Below the pieces are notes generated by a model that saw nothing but the letters and a program-made list of their open reading frames with translations, had not been told where the DNA came from and did no database searches. Positions 8,616 to 18,380 of a stretch of 64,000 nt of DNA are shown in pieces. The DNA is from Bacteroidota bacterium. Lineage in GTDB: Bacteria; Bacteroidota; Bacteroidia; Chitinophagales; Saprospiraceae. The position numbers and the translations under genes are program-made. The stretch is taken from the NCBI GenBank assembly GCA_016124585.1, contig WGNL01000007.1, forward strand, positions 186,001 to 250,000, read 5' to 3'. Each line of letters begins with the position of its first letter. The stretch's first letter is position 1.

Positions 8616-8661
8616 GCACGACATTTTTCACCTAAACCACCACGAACAAAATCCAAAACGA

Positions 8662-11600
8662 ATGAGACGCTCCATTGAGGGAAACTTCAGACTGTTGGCC
8701 ACAGCCCTATTCCTGCTTATTGGCCATAGATTTTTTGCACAAAATATTACTTACCAAAGCCCTGCTGAATTCTTTTCCTGCGATCAGGCCAATTTCGATT
8801 TTACGGTACAAAATACCACTGGTGCTACCTTGACAGGGGTGAGCGTAACCATCGATTTTACGACTACACTTGGCACCCCATGTGGCATCGAATATGTGGC
8901 CGGCTCCGTGACGGGTGGGCTTGTAGAGGGAAATATAAACAACCTATCAGCTCCACAATTCCAGTTGCAGAATTTGGCACCAGGTGCTTCGCAAAGCTTT
9001 ACACTGACAGCCACTGCCAATTGCCAAACGGCCGCCTGTATTGACAATGCAGAAGTGTTTGTAAACAATATCACCCTCAATTGGAATGGTGGCAGCACAA
9101 GCCTAACCACGAATCCTTATGTCATAGACCGGGCGTTGCTTATTATAACTAATGTGTCAAACACTGTTATGTCGGGTACCCGAGGTGATATTTTGCATCG
9201 CAAAATAACCATTAGGAACACGAGGCCAGCCGCCTTGTCTAATTTCACTTTTAAAGACGTATATCAATCAGGGGCTGATATCACATCAGTACAGGGGACG
9301 CCGCAACCAACTGGATCCGGTATTTTTGAGCTGCTTTTGGATGCTTCAGATTTTTCTGCTGTTGGCGACGGCGACGGGTTGTTCGAGTTCAATGAGACTA
9401 TCGTCATTGTTGAGGATATTGAAATAACTACCTGTGGGGTGGATGAGCATTCTTCCGTTTCAAACATCACAGTGGCATGGGGCTGTGGCGGTGAGGACTG
9501 CCAGCAGGAATCGGTGAATTCGGTGGTGACTTTTTTGCCTTACACTAAAGTTCCACAATTGGCTTGGGAACCAATAATAACAGTACCTGAGTGTTTTTGT
9601 GGCCCAAATGCCCATCCTCAGGGCATGAAAGTAACGAATGTTGGACAAGGGAAGGCCTTGGATATCCGCTTAAACATATTTCCCACAATGACATATATGA
9701 ATGGTTTTGCGGACACAAGTTCAATTCATGTTGACAGTATGAACACCGCTATTGATTTTGTAAAATTGCCATTTTCAGCTATCAATTTCAACCCTCCTTG
9801 TACTGGTCCTTCTGGATTGGTTGAAAGTTTCAGTGTCATCATTAACAGTTTAAGTCCAGGGGCTTCAGTAATAGTCAAATGGGATAACTATTATTGCCAA
9901 ACTGGTTGTGTGCAACCCAATACGGGTTGGGAATACACATATAGTTTTTACAAGGAATGCCCACCTAATATTTTCATCCAGAATTCATTGCCAATTCCCG
10001 TTGGAAAATACGGCATATCGATGGAGTCCTCAGCCAACATAAACGGGGGGCCGTTATCTGATGATGGACTGCACACGGTTTTTTATACCGTTTCATATGA
10101 TAGTCTCAATATACTTGATGATGAACTGACGATACAAATCGAATTGCCTTGCGGTTTCGAATGGGTGCCAACCAATGAACTGGAGTTGAACGGCCAGGCA
10201 CCGCTCAGCATTGACGTACAATCCATCGGTACAAATACCGAGGTGACGGCGGTGTACCAATTACCGCTTACAGTAGATACCGGGGCACTTCAATTTGACG
10301 TTTTTTTTGATTGTGATTTGCTTTGCATAACGCCTGTTTGCGACATTGTTTTGAATAGCAGCTGTGAACTGTTGCCTTGTCCGCCCCCACCAACTTGTCC
10401 GTATGGTGGGTCGATTAAAGCGACGATCAACAAATGCAGTGCTTACCCCTTGGATTGCAATATTCAAACTTGCACAGGGTTTGGTAGCATTTTGGATTGC
10501 GAAAACACGGAAACAATCTACAATGAGCCGCCGGGTTATCTTCGATATGATTTTAGTGCGCTTCGGAAAAATTATGGCCTTCCAGACAATGACAATGACC
10601 GCATCGCAGATTCCCAAACCGGATTGCCTGACATGAACCTCGTGGAAAGGCAGCGATTTATTGCCGGAGACACTGTTCAAACCATTATCAAAGGGATGGT
10701 CGTGATTGACAAACCGGGCGCAACGCTTCCATTTGGCCTATTGGAAATGGATTTCTTTGGAGGTGTAAGGATGCTCATGCATAATATTGACTCGCTCTTC
10801 AACACAAGCCATTTTACGCCTGCGGGTACTTCACTTCGCATTTATGACAAAAGCACTTCAACCTGGTATGATTGTCCAAATCCTGCTTATACAACTGAAG
10901 GGCGTTTGAAGTTTATCTATGACTTGCACAGCGTTGCGAACAGCTGCCTTCCAGCAGGGTTTGCCTTTGACCAAGGTGATTCAATAATTTTTGTCGGCAA
11001 CTACCGTATTGGTTATAATATCATTTTCGAAAATGACAATGACCCATTGTTGGGCAACTTTTTTGCTTTTCCCTCGGTAGTGCTTTTCGACGCTGATACC
11101 ATGAACTATGAACCCATCAACTGTAATTGCCATGGGGAAGAATTGCTGCTCTCCGCCTATGAGTTCACCATCACGCCGGGCACATTTGGCATGCCACCTT
11201 GTAGCCCATCCACTTTCAACACAGCTAGTTTAGTCAGGCTTCAGTTGCAGGAAGGCAATTTTTTCCCCTACGAACACCGTAATATTTTGGTCGTTGAAGA
11301 CCTGCATATTGAGCTGCCTCCCAGCGTCCAAATCTGTTCAACCCGCATGATCAACTTGCGACTGCAAGGTGGTGCGCAGTTGTTTTCCCAAGAATTGTTT
11401 CCGCCAACACTTGTCAACGGCCAGTATTTCCATGATTTGCTGCCCTATCAAACGCCTTCGCTTGACGAAGGCTTTTCGGCTACGTTTCAGTATATTTTCA
11501 AATCAGATTGTACCAACCAATTCGCCTTGCCAATGCTGCATGGCACCACCGTTAATTTTGCGCCTGGTCTGCCAGAGCCAGTGGACCCTTTGGATGTTAC

Positions 11601-14600
11601 CATTCAAACAAATTCACTGCGGCCACTTATTGCCAATCTTGCCATTACAGCGCCGTTGTTCGATTTGACCAGTTTCAGCAATCAACTGTTGTTCGATTTT
11701 AAACTCAAAAACACGCCAACCGTGGTGGGCAACCTATCAAGTGGGCCGGCCCTTAATGCTTGGATGTATGTCAGTTCCCAAACTGGGCTCGTCACAAATT
11801 TCCAACTGATAGACCAAACCACAGGCCAGCCCGTGCCTGTGGTCAACGGCATTTGGCAGTTAGGGGATTTAGCGGAAAACGTGGCTGGTTTTCCATACCG
11901 ACTGTTGGGAACCAATAATTCCTGCGCGCATGAAAACCTTCAAATCCATTTTGGCTGGAATTGCAACCCCTACCAAAATGTAGTTCAGACACCATGTTAT
12001 GAGCAGGTTCAGCCGATTTCCATCGAATCGCCGCCAGGGGAAATTGACATGATCGTGCAAAGCCCGACAGGTTGCACCCAGCTTTGCGACACCATTCCCT
12101 ACCATGAAATCGAAGTGTTCAATGCCCAACTTGGCAGCGTGTACGATCTACGGGTGAAGGCCCTCATGCCTCCCGGCATGAATGTACTGACAGGTTCTTG
12201 CGAAGTGGAATACCCCACGGGCAGTGGCATTTTCTATCCTATCGGCGATCCAACCTTGCTGGGGTCCAGTGTAGTGGAGTGGAACTTGTCAATGCTTTTC
12301 GACAGCATTACCGCTGGGTTGCCGGGTGTTAGTGAAGCACCTTTCAATTCCCTCACGCTTCGGTTTTTAGGTGAAACAACTTGCGACTTTGTCGCTGATG
12401 CCTACCTGTTGTTCATTGCGGCAGCAGAGCAAAATTGCGGAACGCCGACCAACACCATTGCCAAGCCCGGCGACCCGCTCTGCATTGATGGGGTAAGCGG
12501 GCCATTTACTATGAACATCAACGTGAACAGCAACCCGGGTTTCGGTTGCAATGATGACGTGGGCTTTGAGGTGACACTCTTGGCATCAGACACGTTGCCG
12601 CCAGGCACCTGCCTCATCATGACCCTGCCTACGGGCATCACTTACCAGCTCAATTCCTGCACAAGTAGCTGTGCCGCTGGTCTCAATTGCACCCCGACCA
12701 TTGACGGAAGCTTGGTTACTTGGCAGTTGCCAGCCGGCGTTTTGCCTACGCAATTGCTTTGTCTCAATTTCAACACGCAAGGCTGGGCTGGGCTGGGTTG
12801 CGAAAACGGCGTGGTGCTGTTTCGGACGGCAGCGCAAACACAAGCCCTCTGCGCCCTCACGGGTGATTCTTGCAGCACGAAGGTCAGCACAGGATCGCTC
12901 ATCCTTCCTTTCGATGTGATGCGGCCAGAATACAACCTGCAAAATTTCACCATAACTGCTGCTGCATCTGGAAGTAACGATGTGGTGGACTTCTCGGTGG
13001 AAGTGACCAACAACGGCGCTGACAACCTGCCACCGCTCGACATCGAATTCTACCTTGACACCGATGGCAATGGCACTGGTGACCAACTCATTCACACGGA
13101 GACTTATTCCAGCATGATTTCAGCTGGGCAAACCGTGACCGTAACGGGTAGTTTTGTTTTGCCTTCGGCAACAAACCTCTGCGGCCTGCTTGCGCTAATT
13201 GACCCTAGCCAACAATGCGCCTGTGCGGGTGATCAAGTGCTTGTTTCCACCCCCATCGAGTACCAAACAGGTTTGGCATGGACGGTCTGTTCAGGTGCTG
13301 ACCAATTGATTGGTGTGCCTGCCATGCCTGGGTTCAATTACCAGTGGACACCAGACGATTGCCTTGGCGATGCCCAATTGTCGCTGACCAATTTCAATTG
13401 TCAGAACAATGGCATCAATCCGGTCGAGTACGAATTCACCTTGGCCGAGGGCAATGGTTTTTGTGAAATACAAAACCTGATGAGTGTGACGGTGCAACCC
13501 ATACCCGGTATTGCCTATGCCGACTCACCCATTTGCGAAGGCGAGAGCGCCAACCTCGCCGCAACGGATGGCTTGAGCTTTATTTGGCAAGGCCTTGGCA
13601 TCGCACAGCCCAACCAACAAATCATTACAGTGACGCCAATGACCACCAGCATGTACTCAGTAACAGTAACGGATGCCTTCGGCTGCTCAGGCACCGATCA
13701 GGCTACGGTGGTGGTAGCCCCACTGCCTGTGGTGGATGCGGGCCCCGACAAGAGCTTTTGTCCGGGGCAATTGGCACAGCTCAATGCCAATTTTGACCCT
13801 GATTTCGATTACCTGTGGTCGCCACAGTCGATAGGAGGGCAGCCTGCGCTCAACAATCCAACCATCAACAACCCGGTCGTTTTGACCACTCAAACTACCA
13901 CGTTTTCGCTCATGGTTTTGGATGAAAACGGCTGCTCCGCAATGGATGATGTGACGGTAAGTTTTGCCGATTCTCTGCTGCTAACCATGCCGCAGGACGT
14001 CACTATTTGCCTCGGTAACAGCACAACGCTGACGGCCACGACGAACGTGCCAGCCACCTTCACCTGGTCGCCGGACGGCAACTGCGTGAACCCACCAATT
14101 TGCTCCAACCTGCTCGTTTCACCGAGCACTACCACCACCTACACCGCCAATGCCGTCACGCCCGATGGTTGTCCCGCTACGGGAGCCGTCACAGTCACGG
14201 TTGTGACAGACCAAGTTGTGGAGAATGGCCCCCCTGTTGAAATTTGTGAAGGTGAAACTGCGATGATTTTTGGCCAAGTTGTAAGTCAGCCAGGTATCTA
14301 CTGCGACACATTTTCAATGGCGGGAGGCTGTGACAGCCTGTACTGCGTGGAGTTACTCGTGAAACCAGAAATTGACACGTCCTTTTTTGCAGATACGATT
14401 TGTGCTGGCGCAAATGTGGTATTTGAAGGAGAGACTTACGATGAAACCGGACGTTACTGCACCACCTACCAAGCTCCGAATGGCTGCGATAGCACACTTT
14501 GCCTCCAACTGACGGTACTCGATTCGATTCTGCTAGTTTTTGAGCTACCGGATACCGTAGCGCAAGGCGACACGCTACTACTGAGCATTCCTGCTGGCAA

Positions 14601-15051
14601 TTACACTTTGATTCAATGGTTTGCCAACGATTCCTTGCTAGCGGACTGCACAAACAGTTTGGACTGTGAGGTCATCGTCCAAACAGACATTACTTATAGT
14701 GTGCTAGTTAACGATACGATGGGCTGTACAGGTTTTGCTTCGCAACTGGTCATCGTCATTCCAAACTGTGACCTTGAAACGGTCGAGATACCCAACGTCT
14801 TTTCGCCGAACGGCGACAATACCAACGACTCCTTCAATATCGTTAGCCTTGGCTCAGAAGTCATCCTGAACATGCGGGTCTGGAACCGCTGGGGCGAGAA
14901 AGTCTTCGATGGTGCAGGCCCGTGGAACGGCAAGCAAAACGGCAAGGATGCCCCCAGTGACGTGTACATTTATCTGATAAAAATCGGCTGCGCCGTGCCC
15001 GTGGAGGACATGGAGAAGGTGCTGAAGGGGGATGTGACGCTGGTGCGGTAG
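8662..15051 (+). CDS. Giant T9SS-exported surface protein, type B (gliding-associated) sorting domain
   Basis: The protein has 2129 residues, with a signal peptide (LLATALFLLIGHRFFAQ) followed by a long series of beta-sandwich, DUF11/adhesin-like domains rich in Thr, Asn and Cys. Near the C-terminus there are PKD/Ig-like units: FNYQWTPDD, SFIWQGLG, DYLWSP and TFTWSPDG, each preceded by an 'ICEGES', 'FCPGQ' or 'ICLGNS' motif. It ends in a type B C-terminal sorting domain, recognisable by IPNVFSPNGDNTNDSF, MRVWNRWGEKVFDG, WNGKQNGKDAPSDVYIYLI. Type IX secretion should export it and leave it on or beyond the cell surface, as with SprB-like adhesins. A Cys-rich repeated style (many spaced Cys pairs) suggests disulfide-stabilised domains. 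No enzymatic signature is seen. The neighbouring genes give no functional hint. Confidence 0.85.
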   Translation: MRRSIEGNFRLLATALFLLIGHRFFAQNITYQSPAEFFSCDQANFDFTVQNTTGATLTGVSVTIDFTTTLGTPCGIEYVAGSVTGGLVEGNINNLSAPQFQLQNLAPGASQSFTLTATANCQTAACIDNAEVFVNNITLNWNGGSTSLTTNPYVIDRALLIITNVSNTVMSGTRGDILHRKITIRNTRPAALSNFTFKDVYQSGADITSVQGTPQPTGSGIFELLLDASDFSAVGDGDGLFEFNETIVIVEDIEITTCGVDEHSSVSNITVAWGCGGEDCQQESVNSVVTFLPYTKVPQLAWEPIITVPECFCGPNAHPQGMKVTNVGQGKALDIRLNIFPTMTYMNGFADTSSIHVDSMNTAIDFVKLPFSAINFNPPCTGPSGLVESFSVIINSLSPGASVIVKWDNYYCQTGCVQPNTGWEYTYSFYKECPPNIFIQNSLPIPVGKYGISMESSANINGGPLSDDGLHTVFYTVSYDSLNILDDELTIQIELPCGFEWVPTNELELNGQAPLSIDVQSIGTNTEVTAVYQLPLTVDTGALQFDVFFDCDLLCITPVCDIVLNSSCELLPCPPPPTCPYGGSIKATINKCSAYPLDCNIQTCTGFGSILDCENTETIYNEPPGYLRYDFSALRKNYGLPDNDNDRIADSQTGLPDMNLVERQRFIAGDTVQTIIKGMVVIDKPGATLPFGLLEMDFFGGVRMLMHNIDSLFNTSHFTPAGTSLRIYDKSTSTWYDCPNPAYTTEGRLKFIYDLHSVANSCLPAGFAFDQGDSIIFVGNYRIGYNIIFENDNDPLLGNFFAFPSVVLFDADTMNYEPINCNCHGEELLLSAYEFTITPGTFGMPPCSPSTFNTASLVRLQLQEGNFFPYEHRNILVVEDLHIELPPSVQICSTRMINLRLQGGAQLFSQELFPPTLVNGQYFHDLLPYQTPSLDEGFSATFQYIFKSDCTNQFALPMLHGTTVNFAPGLPEPVDPLDVTIQTNSLRPLIANLAITAPLFDLTSFSNQLLFDFKLKNTPTVVGNLSSGPALNAWMYVSSQTGLVTNFQLIDQTTGQPVPVVNGIWQLGDLAENVAGFPYRLLGTNNSCAHENLQIHFGWNCNPYQNVVQTPCYEQVQPISIESPPGEIDMIVQSPTGCTQLCDTIPYHEIEVFNAQLGSVYDLRVKALMPPGMNVLTGSCEVEYPTGSGIFYPIGDPTLLGSSVVEWNLSMLFDSITAGLPGVSEAPFNSLTLRFLGETTCDFVADAYLLFIAAAEQNCGTPTNTIAKPGDPLCIDGVSGPFTMNINVNSNPGFGCNDDVGFEVTLLASDTLPPGTCLIMTLPTGITYQLNSCTSSCAAGLNCTPTIDGSLVTWQLPAGVLPTQLLCLNFNTQGWAGLGCENGVVLFRTAAQTQALCALTGDSCSTKVSTGSLILPFDVMRPEYNLQNFTITAAASGSNDVVDFSVEVTNNGADNLPPLDIEFYLDTDGNGTGDQLIHTETYSSMISAGQTVTVTGSFVLPSATNLCGLLALIDPSQQCACAGDQVLVSTPIEYQTGLAWTVCSGADQLIGVPAMPGFNYQWTPDDCLGDAQLSLTNFNCQNNGINPVEYEFTLAEGNGFCEIQNLMSVTVQPIPGIAYADSPICEGESANLAATDGLSFIWQGLGIAQPNQQIITVTPMTTSMYSVTVTDAFGCSGTDQATVVVAPLPVVDAGPDKSFCPGQLAQLNANFDPDFDYLWSPQSIGGQPALNNPTINNPVVLTTQTTTFSLMVLDENGCSAMDDVTVSFADSLLLTMPQDVTICLGNSTTLTATTNVPATFTWSPDGNCVNPPICSNLLVSPSTTTTYTANAVTPDGCPATGAVTVTVVTDQVVENGPPVEICEGETAMIFGQVVSQPGIYCDTFSMAGGCDSLYCVELLVKPEIDTSFFADTICAGANVVFEGETYDETGRYCTTYQAPNGCDSTLCLQLTVLDSILLVFELPDTVAQGDTLLLSIPAGNYTLIQWFANDSLLADCTNSLDCEVIVQTDITYSVLVNDTMGCTGFASQLVIVIPNCDLETVEIPNVFSPNGDNTNDSFNIVSLGSEVILNMRVWNRWGEKVFDGAGPWNGKQNGKDAPSDVYIYLIKIGCAVPVEDMEKVLKGDVTLVR

Positions 15052-15054
15052 GTT

Positions 15055-15175
15055 GGTGAAGGGTAAACTGTGAATGTACGGGAGGGGAGCACCCAAAGTG
15101 AATATATGCTGCTTTTGGTGAATAGTACTTGTGTGTTGTTTTTACTTTTGCCCCATCCACAGTTCACCATTCACC
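15055..15175. repeat. Inverted repeat with heptamer units between surface protein and oxidoreductase genes
   Basis: ggtgaagggtaaactgtg (15055-15072) and cacagttcaccattcacc (15158-15175) are inverted copies, 16 of 18 pairing, about 85 nt apart. The right arm is built of 7-nt units (ttcacca, ttcacca, ttcattt). A TACTTTTG box (15143-15150) like a Bacteroidota -7 element lies between the arms, with no well-spaced -33 partner. Confidence 0.5.
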
Positions 15176-15189
15176 ATTCATTTACCACT

Positions 15190-18100
15190 GTGCAAGAAAA
15201 ACTCCGCCAACTACAACAGACCCTCGATGGCGAGCTTCATTTCGACGCCTTGCTGCGCACCTTGTACGCCACTGACGCCTCCGTTTACAAGGAACTACCG
15301 CTGGCCGTCGCCTACCCCCGTACCGTGGAGGATGTGAAAAAGCTCATCCACTTTGCCACCAAAAACAAGACCAGCCTCATTCCCCGCACGGCGGGCACCT
15401 CGCTCGGCGGACAGTGCGTCGGCACGGGCATCGTGGTGGATGTGTCGAAACATTGGAACCGAATCCTAGAAATCAATGTGGAAGAACGCTGGGTGCGGGT
15501 GCAGCCGGGCGTCATTCGAGACGAGTTGAATATTTTCCTCGCAAAATACGGTCTGTTCTTCGGCCCCGTAACGGCTACGGCCAGCCGGGCGATGATTGGT
15601 GGCATGGTTGGCAACAATTCTTGTGGCGCAACTAGCATCGTGCATGGCACGACTCGAGACCATGTTTTGGAAATTGAGGCCATCCTCAGCGATGGGTCGG
15701 AGGTGGTTTTTCAGCAAATTAGTGAAGCAGCGTTTTTTGAAAAAGCGAACTTGTCGATGCAAAAAAGCCCGATTCGGGAACTCCAAGACGGCGTTTCGGA
15801 ACAGGTCGGCAGCGGCGAGGAACTCCCAGACGGCGAGTCGGAGCTCCAAGACGGTGGCCAACTGCAGATGGGCGGCGGCGAGAAGCTGGTAGGCAGCCGC
15901 CAAGAGCTGTCAGGCGGCGCCAAGGAGCTCCCTGACGCCGTCCAAATGCTCGAAAGCAAAATCTACCGACAGCTTTACGAAGTATTGCAAAATCCTGATA
16001 ATCAGGCAGATATCCGCCGAGAATACCCAAAAGCCAGTATCCACCGCCGCAATACAGGTTACGCAGTTGACGTGCTGCTCGACCATAAACCCTTCAACTC
16101 CAATGGTCCCGATTTCAATCTCTGCAAGCTGCTGACGGGCAGTGAAGGCACGCTGGCTTTCACCAAAACGGTGAAACTGAACGTCGTGCCGCTTCCACCG
16201 CCCGTGCCCGCCGTGCTTTGTGCCCATTTTGCTTCGCTAAATGAATGCATGGAGGCTACGGTACTGGCTATGAGCCACCGCCCAGACCAGTGCGAGTTGG
16301 TGGATAAAATCACCCTGGACTGCACGAAAGACAATATCGAACAGGCAAAAAACCGCTTCTTTGTGCAGGGCGACCCGGCGGCAGTACTGATGGTGGAGTT
16401 CAGAAGAGAAAACATCGAAGATGCCACTTTTGCTGCCAAGCACCTCATCGAGGCATTCCAGATGGCGGGCATGGGCTATGCCTTCCCCATCGTGACGGGC
16501 AAGCAGACCAACCAGGTTTGGGCGCTCCGCAATGCGGGCCTCGGCGTCATGTCCAATATCCCCGGCGATGCCAAGCCGTATTCCTTCGTTGAAGATACTG
16601 CTGTGGCACTTGAAGACCTGCCCGCTTACATCCGTGACTTTGATGCACTGATGCATGGTTTTGGTCAAAACGCCGTCTATTACGCCCACGCTGGAGCAGG
16701 CGAACTACACGTTAAACCTACCTTAAACCTCAAGGATGCTGACGATGTACGGGATTTTCGTGCAATAGCAGAGGCTTCCGCCAAATTAGTGAAACGCTAC
16801 AGCGGCAGTCTCAGCGGGGAGCATGGCGACGGGCGTGTGCGGGCGGAGTTCATCTCTATGATGCTCGGCGAGGCGAATTACGAACTTTTGCGCAGCATCA
16901 AAAAAACATGGGATCCGCACGGCATCTTCAATCCTGGCAAAATCACCGATGCCCCGCCGATGGACGAGTCCCTGCGTTACGAAGTCGGCGCAAAACCACC
17001 GGAAGCCGATACCATCATGGACTTCAGCGATGCTGGCGGCTTCTTGCACATGGCCGAGAAATGCAACGGTTCTGGCGATTGCCGCCGCCTCGATTTTGCT
17101 GGCGGCACGATGTGCCCCAGCTATCGGGCGACTCGGGAAGAGAAAGACACGACGAGGGCACGGGCGAATGTGCTGCGGGAGTTTTTGAGCAGCACGGACG
17201 GCCCGTCCATGCTTCGAGGTGGGGTGGAGGGCACGGACTGGCAGTCCGTGTTACGGGTGCTCGACCTCTGCCTCTCCTGCAAGGGCTGCACCTCCGAATG
17301 CCCAAGCAATGTGGACATGACAACCATGAAATCTGAGTTCATGCACCGCTATTACCAGCAGCATGGTGTGCCTTTCCGGGCAAAGTTCTTCGGGCATATC
17401 GGCCGGATGAATGCGGTATTGTCAAAGGCACCCAGCTTGGCGAATTTTTTCATCAAAAACCGGGTGACTGGCAGCTTGGCAAAGCGCATTGTGGGTGTTG
17501 CTCCCCAACGAAGTTTGCCGCCGTTGGCGAAGGTTACGCTTCGCAATTGGTACAACCGCAACCGCCAATCGCTGACCCCAAATAGAGTAGTGAAGGGCAA
17601 GGTGTTTTTCTTTTGTGACGAGTTCACGGATTTTTACGATGCGGAAATCGGCATCAAGGCGCTGAAACTGCTCGCCCGCCTTGGTTACGAAGTGGAAATG
17701 CCAATTCATCCGCAGAGCGGGCGGGCGCAGTTGTCCAAAGGATTGCTTCCAGAAGCCCAATCGCTGGCAAAAGAGAACTTCCGCATTTTTTCGAAACTGA
17801 TAAACGAGGAAATACCGCTGGTCGGCATCGAGCCATCGGCCATCCTCAGCTTCCGGGATGAGTATCCCCGACTGGTGGACAAGCTGCACGTCCCCAAAGC
17901 CAAGGAATTGGGTAAAAACGCCCTGCTGATTGATGAGTTTTTGGGCCGTGAAATACAGGCCGGGCGCATCACCGCCGACCAGTTTATCCAAGAAAAAAAG
18001 AAAGTGCTGCTTCACGGCCATTGCCACCAAAAAGCGCTCAGCAGCGTGGACTATTCTGCTTGGGTCTGCGGCCTTCCAGCCAATTACGAGGTGGAGGTCA

Positions 18101-18369
18101 TCCCGTCTGGCTGCTGTGGTATGGCAGGGTCGTTTGGTTATGAAGCCGAACATTACGAAGTGAGCATGAAGGTGGGGGAATTGGTTCTTTTTCCTGCCAT
18201 TCGTAACACGGACGGCCCGTCCGTGACACAGCAGGATGGCGGAAGCACGGACGACCCGTCCGTGTTACTGGCAGCACCGGGCACGAGTTGCAGACACCAG
18301 ATTTTGGATGGCACGGGACGAAAGGCTTTGCATCCGGTGGAGGTGTTGTTTGGGGCTTTGGTAAACTAA
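15190..18369 (+). CDS. FAD-linked oxidoreductase with Fe-S and CCG domains (D-lactate/glycolate dehydrogenase-like)
   Basis: The gene gives 1059 residues from GTG at 15190. The first part is a PCMH-type FAD domain (VAYPRTVEDV, IPRTAGTSLGGQC, GGMVGNNSCG, LLTGSEGTLAF), followed by an FAD-oxidase C-terminal domain with YYAHAGAGELHVKP and SGEHGDGRVR. Two 4Fe-4S segments follow (CNGSGDC...MCPSY near 624 and CLSCKGCTSECP near 696). The end carries CCG/heterodisulfide-reductase-like motifs (HGHCHQKAL near 943, SGCCGMAGSFG near 974). It should oxidise a 2-hydroxy acid and pass electrons through Fe-S centres to the membrane chain. An upstream ATG at 15070 would add 40 unlike residues across an inverted repeat, so GTG is preferred. 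Three in-frame repeat insertions, at about residues 197-252, 668-688 and 1006-1026, lengthen it beyond the family norm. Confidence 0.88.
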   Translation: MQEKLRQLQQTLDGELHFDALLRTLYATDASVYKELPLAVAYPRTVEDVKKLIHFATKNKTSLIPRTAGTSLGGQCVGTGIVVDVSKHWNRILEINVEERWVRVQPGVIRDELNIFLAKYGLFFGPVTATASRAMIGGMVGNNSCGATSIVHGTTRDHVLEIEAILSDGSEVVFQQISEAAFFEKANLSMQKSPIRELQDGVSEQVGSGEELPDGESELQDGGQLQMGGGEKLVGSRQELSGGAKELPDAVQMLESKIYRQLYEVLQNPDNQADIRREYPKASIHRRNTGYAVDVLLDHKPFNSNGPDFNLCKLLTGSEGTLAFTKTVKLNVVPLPPPVPAVLCAHFASLNECMEATVLAMSHRPDQCELVDKITLDCTKDNIEQAKNRFFVQGDPAAVLMVEFRRENIEDATFAAKHLIEAFQMAGMGYAFPIVTGKQTNQVWALRNAGLGVMSNIPGDAKPYSFVEDTAVALEDLPAYIRDFDALMHGFGQNAVYYAHAGAGELHVKPTLNLKDADDVRDFRAIAEASAKLVKRYSGSLSGEHGDGRVRAEFISMMLGEANYELLRSIKKTWDPHGIFNPGKITDAPPMDESLRYEVGAKPPEADTIMDFSDAGGFLHMAEKCNGSGDCRRLDFAGGTMCPSYRATREEKDTTRARANVLREFLSSTDGPSMLRGGVEGTDWQSVLRVLDLCLSCKGCTSECPSNVDMTTMKSEFMHRYYQQHGVPFRAKFFGHIGRMNAVLSKAPSLANFFIKNRVTGSLAKRIVGVAPQRSLPPLAKVTLRNWYNRNRQSLTPNRVVKGKVFFFCDEFTDFYDAEIGIKALKLLARLGYEVEMPIHPQSGRAQLSKGLLPEAQSLAKENFRIFSKLINEEIPLVGIEPSAILSFRDEYPRLVDKLHVPKAKELGKNALLIDEFLGREIQAGRITADQFIQEKKKVLLHGHCHQKALSSVDYSAWVCGLPANYEVEVIPSGCCGMAGSFGYEAEHYEVSMKVGELVLFPAIRNTDGPSVTQQDGGSTDDPSVLLAAPGTSCRHQILDGTGRKALHPVEVLFGALVN
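15778..15945 (+). repeat. Eight tandem 21-bp repeats inside the oxidoreductase gene
   Basis: Units start at 15778, 15799, 15820, 15841, 15862, 15883, 15904 and 15925, exactly 21 bp apart and in frame. They encode degenerate heptapeptides: ELQDGVS, EQVGSGE, ELPDGES, ELQDGGQ, LQMGGGE, KLVGSRQ, ELSGGAK, ELPDAVQ. The DNA consensus begins GARCTCC and continues AGACGGCG. The block sits in a loop of the FAD domain between the ILSDGSEV strand and the ESKIYRQLYEV helix and looks like an expansion that the fold tolerates. Confidence 0.88.
17193..17254. repeat. 62-bp two-palindrome module in coding sequence, copy 1
   Basis: Two hairpins, cacggacggcccgtccatg (17193-17211) and cacggactggcagtccgtg (17232-17250), are separated by exactly 20 nt and followed by ttac. 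The module is in frame in the oxidoreductase gene just before the CLSCKGC cluster and encodes TDGPS, a spacer, then TDWQSVL. The same architecture recurs at 18207-18268. Confidence 0.85.
18207..18268. repeat. 62-bp two-palindrome module in coding sequence, copy 2
   Basis: cacggacggcccgtccgtg (18207-18225) and cacggacgacccgtccgtg (18246-18264) are separated by 20 nt and followed by ttac, exactly as in copy 1 (17193-17254). It encodes TDGPS, a spacer, then TDDPSVL, inserted shortly before the family's conserved AAPGTSCRHQI end. The spacer sequences of the two copies differ although the palindromes and spacing agree. Confidence 0.85.
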
Positions 18370-18380
18370 ATCCAAATTTT

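Noticed and set aside
12586-13095. Antisense ORFs within the surface protein and oxidoreductase genes
   Set aside because: Long GC-richer genes leave open shadow frames; none has recognisable domains and the sense frame is clearly coding.
15114-15150. A full -33/-7 promoter before the oxidoreductase
   Set aside because: TTTG to TACTTTTG spacing is 25 nt, longer than usual; kept only as a -7-like box in the repeat entry.
15070-15189. ATG at 15070 as oxidoreductase start
   Set aside because: The extra 40 residues cross an inverted repeat and a promoter-like box and have no family match; GTG at 15190 begins the conserved N-terminus.
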